Assembly: GCA_029532625.1 (NCBI GenBank)
Contig: JARFXM010000008.1
Location: forward strand, 682,001 to 746,000
Length of the DNA stretch: 64,000 nt
Source: Lomentospora prolificans
Taxonomy: Eukaryota; Ascomycota; Sordariomycetes; Microascales; Microascaceae
Direction of reading: 5' to 3'
Position numbers and translations under genes: made by a program. The notes below the pieces were generated by a model. That model was not told the origin of the DNA. It was given only the letters and a program-made list of their open reading frames with translations, and made no database searches. Below are positions 57,026-64,000 of this stretch, piece by piece; the first letter of the stretch is position 1, and the number at the start of each line of letters is the position of its first letter.

Positions 57026-58221
57026 GACTGGAACTCAAGGTTGAATGCTCGTTACTCTGAAGATGAAGCTTTCTGATATGTCGAGGGCCAGTAGCCTCTT
57101 ATCACCGGGGGTTCGGCATTCAGGAATAAAATGAGCGATGCAATAAACAGAGGCGCCACGTCCACCGGCAAACGGGCCGAATTTATGAGTGGACAAACGG
57201 GCGACAGGCTGAGGAGGCAGTCTCGCAGCCTGGATAGTGGGTAATACTGAATGTAGAAAACGATAGGAATTGATACAGATATCTTTTGAGAAGTGAGATT
57301 CAAATCTTCACTCGATGAGGACCAGAAACGCCAAGCTTCAACAAGGCTAACCCCGATTTGGCAAAATGGGGGAGCGCGCTAGGACGTGGATTCACGAGGG
57401 ACACCAAGTGCCCTGACAAATTGCTGTCTCTATCCTTGTGGGCAGGACTTTCCCTATGTACCGTCGGCGAATATTCGTTTCAATTGACGGTTTGATGGTT
57501 TTACCTTGTGAACTGGTCCGTGCCACGTGCCTTGCACGGCCCTGAGGGACATCATTGATTGAATGTTGTGGGCGGTCCCCACCTAGCTCCTGCCATTCAC
57601 GTCCTTCAAACTGTAATTGTCTGGTGGAGGCCTGGGGCTGTACACTATTACAGCAATTGCAATGCCTGGGTACATGCCCGACCTACCTTTAGCTTCCAAA
57701 GTCCACTAAATTTCACAGGCAAGAGGAAGGCGGCAACGGCAACAGGACAAGGTGGGCTGCAAAGTAGATCAAAGTCACCATTATCCTTACGCACCCTGAA
57801 AAGGTACAAACCACATACACCCGTTCCCAGCCTGGCCTTGTCCACCTTTACCCAGCCAAATGTGGCTCTCACAACCAAATTTTTTTCCCCTTTCTACATA
57901 CAAGGAATTTCAAAAACTCTCGCCAACATCAACCACTCCACATTCCACCACAAGGAAGGGAACCGAGATCGTCGAGGCGTAGTTAACTACTCCGCCATCG
58001 GCTTCATACCAATACTTGATACTCAATTCCTATACTTGATTGACTGCGGAGTTAACATAAACTCTTGCAAACTCAAGTGTCCCGCCTCTTTCTTTTCGCC
58101 GGACCGCACATCGCCGGTTCCTTCCAGAAGCCAACCGCCTACCGCTGTTCGGCTTCCTTCGACCTCGTCTACGCGCATCGATAGGAACGTCGTTGCGCGT
58201 GGAGCACTTAACACCGCAAAC
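57026..58221. promoter_or_regulatory. divergent region Tim17-like/TIF3
   Basis: 1.2 kb between divergent start codons. A 243-codon plus-strand frame (57559-58290) runs across the TIF3 start region but has no conserved motif and overlaps the first intron, so it is treated as leader sequence. The last 300 bp before the TIF3 ATG are C/T-rich. Confidence 0.5.
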
Positions 58222-60450
58222 ATGGGTGAGTTGGCCGGCAGTCCTCATCTGGCGCAGCTATTGGCTATAGCATCTATCGATGCGGGATGACATAGTTACT
58301 GACATGACACTTCCGTAGCGCCCAAAAAGAAGGATGCCCAGAAGATGTCTCTGGGAGACTTCCTCAACGATTCATGTAAGATGTTCACCTCCCGCGATAC
58401 CACCCCGGCTCTCATGCAAGCTCCTCGACCACTGCCGAGTCGTGCTCCCACCAAACATGCAAACTTCTTGCCTTCCCGGCCTTGTAGGTATAGAGACAGC
58501 TAACGGTTATATAGCATTCGGTGGATCCTGGGCTGATGAAGTGGAGGACACCATTGGTGAGTATCAGAGTCTGCTATTCCCACCCGAAGTGCGGTACTTT
58601 GGGGGTGGCTACTCGACTGATTTCAAGTTCGAAAGGCTGACGTTACTCAAGGCACTCAGCCATTGCCTGCTCCTGAGCACCCTCGCGGCGGCATGGGTAT
58701 GGGGGGATACGGCGGTTATGGAGGAGACCGTGGAGACCGCGGCGATCGAGGTGAGTTTTGAGCCAGGCTCCATTCAGGGCTTTATTTGGCTCCCGGAGTT
58801 TTGAGCCAGGCTCCATTCAAGGCTTTATTTGGCTCCGTACTGACTTTTTCCAAGGATATGCCCGTGAATCTGGCCCCCAGCAACTCCCTACGAGGCCTCC
58901 TTATACTGCCCATCTCGGTAATTTGCCTTATGACGCGACCATGGAGGCCGTCAACGACTTTTTCGCCGACTGTGGAGTTGTGAGCGTTCGTATCATCGAA
59001 GATCGAGAGCTCCAGCGCCCCAAGGGTTTTGCCTACGTTGAATTTCAGGAATTGGATGGCCTAAAGAAGGCTCTTGAGCTTGATGGTCAATCTTTCAACG
59101 GTCGATACATTAAAGTGAAGATTGCCGATCCTCGTAAGTCAAAAACAGGCTAGTGCAAACAGTGCTCATTACCCCGGTTAACAAATCGTGAACACAGCTC
59201 GAGACCGAGGCGGCGGTGATTCCGGACGTGATTTGAGCGACTGGACCAGGAAAGGTCCCCTTGCTGATCTGCCTCGAGGAAACGATAGGCGTGAGTTTGG
59301 CGAGCGTCGCCAGGTCGATTTCAGTGAGCGACGTGCACCCCGAGAGCCCGCGGACGACGGCAAGGTTCGCGACTTCGGAAACTGGGAGCGGAAAGGACCG
59401 CTCTCCCCTTTGCCACAACCTGAGGCCCCCCCCATGTCTCGTGAAGGTAGTCGCGCCCGGAACAATGCCGACCCTCTACGTAACCGACACCAGTCTCCTT
59501 CTTGGGGTGAGGGTCGGCCGGAGGGATCTCGTCCTCCCCAGCGTGAGTTCCGTGAAAAGCCCGAGAGGGTTCCTAGTGCCGCGGAGCGCGACATGCAATG
59601 GCGTAGCAATATGCGCCCCAATCCTCAAAATGCGTCCCCTTCGCAGTCCCGTGAAGGTAGCGAGACCCCAGCCTCGCCCTCTCAGGCGCCAGCCGCTCCC
59701 GCTACCAGGCCTAAGCTAAATCTGGCAAAGAGAACCGTCTCTGAAGCCCCCGACGCCGCATCACCCGCCACCACCGGTGATTCGAAGTCCAACCCCTTTG
59801 GTGGGGCACGACCAATCGATACCATGGCTCGCGAGCGTGAAATCGAGGAGAAGAGACAGCAGGCAATCAAAGAGAGGCGCGAGGCTGAGGAGAAGGCGAA
59901 GGAAGAGCGCAGGCTTGCTAAAGAAGCCGCCGCCAAAGAAGCTGCCGCCAAGGCTGAGGCTGAGGCCTCTGCTGCCGCTTCCCTAGCAGAGGAAGAGGCT
60001 AAACCAGAGAGCGTTACAATCGAGAGCGTTGGCGCCTCCAAAGAGTCTGCTGATGCTACTACGTCCGACGAGAAGGCCGGAAACGGTACATCGAAGGAGC
60101 AGAAGCTTCCTGCCCGTCCTCGGGAGCCAAGGGAGCCTAGGGAGCCCAAGGAGCCCAAGGAAGGTCGCCCCGAAATCAAGTCCAGGGCTACAGAGAGTGG
60201 TAACTGGCGCCAGCCCTCCGGTGAGCACAGGGCTCCTCGTGGTGCCCCCAGCGGTCCTCGTCGTGGTGGTGGCGGCCGTGGTGGACGAAATGATGGTGCC
60301 CGCGGATCGCGGGCCAATGGTAACAGTGCCCAACAGCCCCCTGCTACCCCCGTGACTGCAGAGCCGGCCACCCCTACGCAGGATGAAGATGGATGGACTA
60401 CTGTTACTATCCCTAGGGGCAGTCGTCGTGGCCAAGGCAGGGTTGCCTAA
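58222..60450 (+). CDS. TIF3: eIF4B/Tif3 translation initiation factor
   Basis: eIF4B binds RNA and stimulates the eIF4A helicase during mRNA scanning. Six exons (58222-58225, 58319-58375, 58515-58556, 58652-58750, 58855-59133, 59198-60450) encode 577 residues. The first coding exon is only ATG plus one base. The N-terminus reads MAPKKKDAQKMSLGDFLN, followed by FGGSWADEVEDT. One RRM follows at about residues 80-160, with HLGNLP (RNP2) and KGFAYVEF (RNP1). After it are two Trp-anchored repeats (DWTRKGPLADLP and NWERKGPLSPLP), as in yeast Tif3. Then come an acidic/basic helix rich in Ala, Glu and Lys (KEAAAKEAAAKAEAEA) and a C-terminal RGG region (GPRRGGGGRGGRN), ending in DEDGWTTV. A 43-bp tandem duplication lies inside intron 4. 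Confidence 0.93.
58753..58836 (+). repeat. tandem 43-bp duplication within a TIF3 intron
   Basis: A 41-base block (58753-58793) is repeated at 58796-58836 after a CG spacer, with one mismatch (G versus A). Both copies lie inside the 104-nt fourth intron, between the donor (58751) and the branch/acceptor region. Confidence 0.85.
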
Positions 60451-61921
60451 AAAAATGACCCCGCCAATGCCCCTCGTCGTTTCTCGCGCATTTCTGAGTT
60501 TAGGTTTGAAGAAGCCTGCTCTGGGATACCACGAGCGCATAAGGATGTTGCACTCGCTCAATCCTAGTCTTCTCTTAGGTCGCACTTATAATCCCTCTCC
60601 CAGCATGACGAGTGGCAGTACATGACCCTTGCCGCCTGCATCGCCGCAACCCCCAGCTTATTGTTCTTTTATATGGATAGGATCCCCGAAGTATACTGAG
60701 GATCTCCAGGACTGGCCAGAACGCCCGGCGCCTCTATCGATTGACGTCCTAGTATGCGAATACAGGTGGTCTTCTAGTCCAATACTTAGTATATCTCTGC
60801 GCAAGCATGTTCAGCAGATGGAGGACACCGCTGGTTTTAATGGAACGCAGGGCGGTTTGTGGTCACCAGACGGTCGAATTTTCAAATCAAAAGTGAATGG
60901 GAGCAAAAATGGGGAGAAGAATTCTCGATGTCAGCGAGGCTGGCAAGGTGTAACACTCGGTAGTTTTGCCACTTTTTTACGTTTAGTCATTTCTTGCCAT
61001 TTTTTCTTCGGTCCCATGTCTTCCTGTTCTCCATCTCATCCCATGCCTCTCCTCCCTTCAGTGTCCTATTCTCCCCTCTCTATCCCGTCTCGAGCTATCC
61101 CCTTTCCCTTCGTCTCTGTTCTCGTTCTGCACGGCTAAGAAAAAAATACTGGGTTGTGAATTCGTCGTTATCTCTTCATTTTCGATTCCAGCTTTACAAG
61201 GGTCATCGCTTTCGACGTTGGCCTGATTTCCACTATATCAAGTTGGTATATGCCTCTACTACCTCTTACTTTTCGTTTCCCGGCAGAAAGAGAAGGGAGC
61301 GGTGGCCCGAGGTAGCAAAAACCGGCTGTGATCTCAAAGAATGTGTTGTTTTCTCCTATGGACGCTCGGCGCAACGAAAACGTATGCTTGACTTTCTTCC
61401 TTTGTCATGTTTTCTCTCGCCCACGAAACAGAGTACTCGCACGAGGGGTTGAAGGATGCTGGACTGTGGTTTGGGGATTATGGCCACCCACGATGGTGAG
61501 GTCGTTGGGCAATGTTCCGGGAGTCCTGGTTCCTTTGTGTTTGGTTCGAGCCTGGGTGGGATGGGGCGCCAAAAGACCGTAGGAATATAAAGAGTTTTTT
61601 TCGTTCAATCACTGTGTTTGAAATCGCTGCTCTTGTTTGCCGGTCCATCGAAACTCTGCTAGGAGGACACATCATAAATGACACAGGCAGACCACGTCCA
61701 GTAGGCTTTAGCAAGATTTCTTGACATCCATATGTTAATTACCCTTGTATCCTCTAAAGGTGGCCAATAATACGACAAAGAAAACACTAATATGTTGCAG
61801 GTCCATCCATTGCCGACCAAATTCAATTCCTCTCGTCGTGGCTCCTAAACTCGCCAACTCCATAAAAGACATAAAAAGCTATACACTATTCCTACAGCAA
61901 CATCAATATCGTCAAAACAAG
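60451..61921. other. convergent 3' region TIF3/GPHR
   Basis: 1.5 kb between the stop codons of convergent genes, expected to hold both 3' UTRs. Plus-strand frames up to 169 codons are present but have no domain, and the strand is pyrimidine-rich over 61000-61140. No gene is supported. Confidence 0.45.
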
Positions 61922-63556
61922 CTACGATCTCTTCTGTCCCATCTCCTCCCCAGCAAGGTTATCCTCCCACGCATCCTCATCTTCTCCGGCAATCCGCCTA
62001 CCAACCCATATCGCCGCAGCCGTAGCGCCACAGCCGACGAGGAACCAGCCTTGGAACCAAGCCTCTACGACGGCGGGCTCGAGGGAGGACCGTAGGGCGT
62101 CGCCAACGGCGCTGCGCATCCCGCTGGGGAGATTGCTGCGGAGGAGCAGAGCGGAGGAGAAGACGTAGGTGGCCAGCGTCTGGGCGAGCAGGAGCGGAAG
62201 GTTGGCGTGCGCAAGGCGGAGGACGGCGGGGGCGAAGCGGGAGATGAGAGTGAGGGTCTGGAGAACGGAGGTGAGGGAAAGCAGGAGGATGATTCCGGAG
62301 AGAAGGAAGGAGATTTGGCGGGCGAGGGCGTCGCGGTCGAGACTGGGGTCGTAGTGGTTCGAGAGGAGGGAGAGGGTGCGGGTGATGGGGTCCGCGGGTG
62401 TGATGTCAGATGAGGGGGAAACGAAGCGGCGCATGGTAGCGAGGAGTGTCGTGAGGATACGGAAGATGCAGTAGATGCTGAAGACGTAGTTTGGTACGGA
62501 GAAGAGACGACCGGTGAGGCTCGCTGCGTGGGCTTTGGCGGCCTTTCGAGCGCGCATAGAAGAGAGGCCGGCGCCAAGGGAAGCGTACATTGTCTCGAGT
62601 CCTGAAATTTCAAGCTTAAGGGACCGAATCTCGGCCTCATCACCCGACATGCCGCGAAGCGAGCCAAACATTTTGCCAACAAGCCCAATGGACGGCGCCG
62701 CGGAGCTAGACTCTGCAGCCTTGTGTTCCAGAATCTGCAGCCGGTGGCGCTTCGAGATAAGCATGTCGGCGGCGGCCTCGAGCCCCGCCTCCTTCCGCGC
62801 AATGTCGGCATCCGAAACGCCCCGTCGCGAAGTCGGCGACCCAAACGCATGCCACGGCGCAGAGACTGCGGCGAAACCCGAAAGGAGCGCCATAATGCAC
62901 ACGCCGGCAATTCCAATCCTGTCGAGGGACGCTCGCATAACGCTGCTCTCGGAACTATCGATTTCAACACGACGAAGCGCGCCCCCCACGGACCAAAAGG
63001 TGAAGAGCCAGCCGAGGAACAACGATAGTTGAAGAATCCAGGTGAATCTCGGTGCGCGACCCTTGGCATCCCTCGAAAACGATCGCCCGCTTCCGACAAC
63101 GATGCTCATTATTTCAAGCCAGGGGGCGACGAGTACCAGGCATATCACCAAGCCTGGGACAACAAAGCTGAGAGCGAAGCTTCTAGCCCTTGGGTGAAAG
63201 ATATCGGCCACCTCTCCAACAATCAGCACGCCCAGAACGAAGGCCAATGCCACGGTCGATGAGAAGGCTAGGGCCGCGGCGCGCCGCCTTGGTGTCTTGC
63301 GCGTGTAATCAGAGTGGGCGGCCCGAAGCGCCCCAGGGGCATGTGTCGGTAATATGTAGTCGTCGCCGTCGTGCGAGGAGGGCACGAGGGCAGACAGCGC
63401 GGGGAGCACGCGGCGGTGGGCAACGATGAAAGAAAGGAAGAATACGGCGACAAACGGGACGAGGGAGATGAGGGGCGGAGGCGGCGGCTTGGCGTCGCAG
63501 GAGCCGGCCTCGGAGTGCGATGAGCACAACGAGAGGAAAAAGTCGAAGGGAAACAT
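61922..63556 (-). CDS. Golgi pH regulator (GPHR)/ABA-GPCR family
   Basis: This protein belongs to the GPHR family (also called GTG or abscisic-acid GPCR type), multi-pass anion-channel-like proteins of Golgi and ER that set luminal pH. One exon encodes 544 residues. The N-terminus begins MFPFDFFLSLCSSHSE, and eight or nine hydrophobic segments follow: for example LISLVPFVAVFFLSFIVAH, AAALAFSSTVALAFVLGVLI and FVVPGLVICLVLVAPWLEI in the N-terminal half. The central loop contains a predicted coiled-coil segment (ISKRHRLQILEHKAAES) and the KMFGSL region. The C-terminal half carries the ABA_GPCR-type helices, including the ISFLLSGIILLLSLTSVLQ block and TLISRFA. The tail is acidic (GEDEDAWEDN). The ATG at 63556 is chosen over a 24-codon in-frame non-ATG extension. 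It is convergent with TIF3. Confidence 0.85.
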   Translation of the reverse strand: MFPFDFFLSLCSSHSEAGSCDAKPPPPPLISLVPFVAVFFLSFIVAHRRVLPALSALVPSSHDGDDYILPTHAPGALRAAHSDYTRKTPRRRAAALAFSSTVALAFVLGVLIVGEVADIFHPRARSFALSFVVPGLVICLVLVAPWLEIMSIVVGSGRSFSRDAKGRAPRFTWILQLSLFLGWLFTFWSVGGALRRVEIDSSESSVMRASLDRIGIAGVCIMALLSGFAAVSAPWHAFGSPTSRRGVSDADIARKEAGLEAAADMLISKRHRLQILEHKAAESSSAAPSIGLVGKMFGSLRGMSGDEAEIRSLKLEISGLETMYASLGAGLSSMRARKAAKAHAASLTGRLFSVPNYVFSIYCIFRILTTLLATMRRFVSPSSDITPADPITRTLSLLSNHYDPSLDRDALARQISFLLSGIILLLSLTSVLQTLTLISRFAPAVLRLAHANLPLLLAQTLATYVFSSALLLRSNLPSGMRSAVGDALRSSLEPAVVEAWFQGWFLVGCGATAAAIWVGRRIAGEDEDAWEDNLAGEEMGQKRS

Positions 63557-64000
63557 GGTGATGGAAGGAATGATTCGGGTATCGGATGGCGGGGTCGTGT
63601 GGGAAGTCGCGTTATTGGGGCGAGGCAAGGGCCGGATCGATCAGCATTATCCAGCCCTTATCATCGAGATAAGGCGGCTGCTGCTTGGTGAAGGCCGGGA
63701 AAGATGTTCGTGCGTCGCGGGGCGGATTCTAGAAATAGATGGTTTGTCGAGGAGTGGATTGTTCAAAATAGAAAGCTGCAACATGGCAGGCCCGGCGAAA
63801 GGGTAAAGAATTGTGAGATCGTCGTTGACTGTTGGGATGTTGATGACGAGTACAGTGGGCTAGTCTGGGTCTCCCATGCATGGAATTGGATCGATTGATG
63901 CGTCCGCGCTTGTCAGTCAGTCGTCAGTATGGTACAGTCATACTAGTCGTCAAACTGCCCCAACCCTTCGTGTTCCAATTACTGCATCCATTTCGTTCAA
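63557..64000. promoter_or_regulatory. GPHR upstream region
   Basis: 444 bp upstream of the GPHR start codon on the minus strand, expected to contain its promoter. Short plus-strand frames are not gene-like. The window ends here. Confidence 0.4.

Noticed and set aside
57559..58290. 243-codon plus-strand ORF overlapping the TIF3 start
   Set aside because: It runs through the TIF3 first exon and intron in another frame and has no conserved motif.
59682..60371. 229-codon minus-strand ORF opposite TIF3
   Set aside because: It is an Ala/Ser/Arg-rich mirror of the repetitive TIF3 region.
62065..63099. 344-codon minus-strand ORF within GPHR
   Set aside because: Same strand, different frame; GPHR's transmembrane pattern and length support the main frame instead.
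1..64000. CRISPR array, rRNA operon or intact transposon
   Set aside because: No spaced direct repeats, rRNA signature, transposase, reverse transcriptase or terminal repeats were seen on reading both strands.

Overview
The window looks like nuclear DNA of a filamentous ascomycete (Pezizomycotina, probably a Sordariomycete). The evidence is: 18 confidently or fairly recognised genes; short GT-AG introns of about 47 to 146 nt, with CTAAC/CTGAC-type branch sites before the acceptor; pyrimidine-rich 5' leaders; and typical filamentous-fungal genes (Atg16, Ase1, Irs4, the ergothioneine enzyme Egt2, a fungal rhodopsin-domain membrane protein). The order cannot be fixed from the sequence alone. No tRNA, rRNA, CRISPR array or intact transposon was found.

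Layout. 0.9-7.7 kb: VPS16 (-) and ATG16 (+) diverge from a shared 0.9 kb intergenic region, followed by DOT1 (-). 9.0-13.2 kb: a secreted GMC oxidoreductase (+) meets a secreted M28 aminopeptidase (-) tail to tail. 13.5-26.4 kb: a weak 180-codon ORF, ASE1/MAP65 (+), IRS4 (+), EGT2 (-, with a GC-AG intron) and a rhodopsin-domain membrane protein (-). 29.4-33.8 kb: an intronless erythromycin-esterase-like gene (+) and a TDP2-like endonuclease/exonuclease/phosphatase gene (+). 33.9-46 kb: a gene-poor stretch with a possible broken gene, a four-exon cysteine-rich small secreted protein, a decayed F-box-like gene and a disordered fungal protein of unknown function. 46-54.9 kb: one uninterrupted 8.9 kb ORF for an FMP27/BLTP2 bridge-like lipid-transfer protein. 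56-63.6 kb: a Tim17-like membrane protein (-), eIF4B/TIF3 (+, six exons, the first only 4 nt of coding sequence) and a Golgi pH regulator/ABA-GPCR-family channel (-).

How the genes work together. Most are independent housekeeping genes. The clearest functional link is VPS16 (HOPS/CORVET tethering at endosome and vacuole) facing ATG16 (autophagosome formation), two steps of delivery to the vacuole. FMP27/BLTP2, the Golgi pH regulator and the Tim17-like protein are all organelle-membrane proteins but share no operon-like arrangement. The middle block (about 30.8-46 kb) has the look of accessory DNA: long gaps, a pseudogene, a secreted candidate effector and open frames I do not recognise. No wholly new multi-gene system is evident. 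The most unusual items are the GC-AG splice site in EGT2, a 43-bp tandem duplication inside a TIF3 intron, the decayed F-box gene, the intronless esterase-like gene and recurrent GGCTGG-rich clusters upstream of genes.

Exon coordinates were worked out by hand from splice consensus and reading-frame continuity; the resulting coding lengths are all multiples of three.
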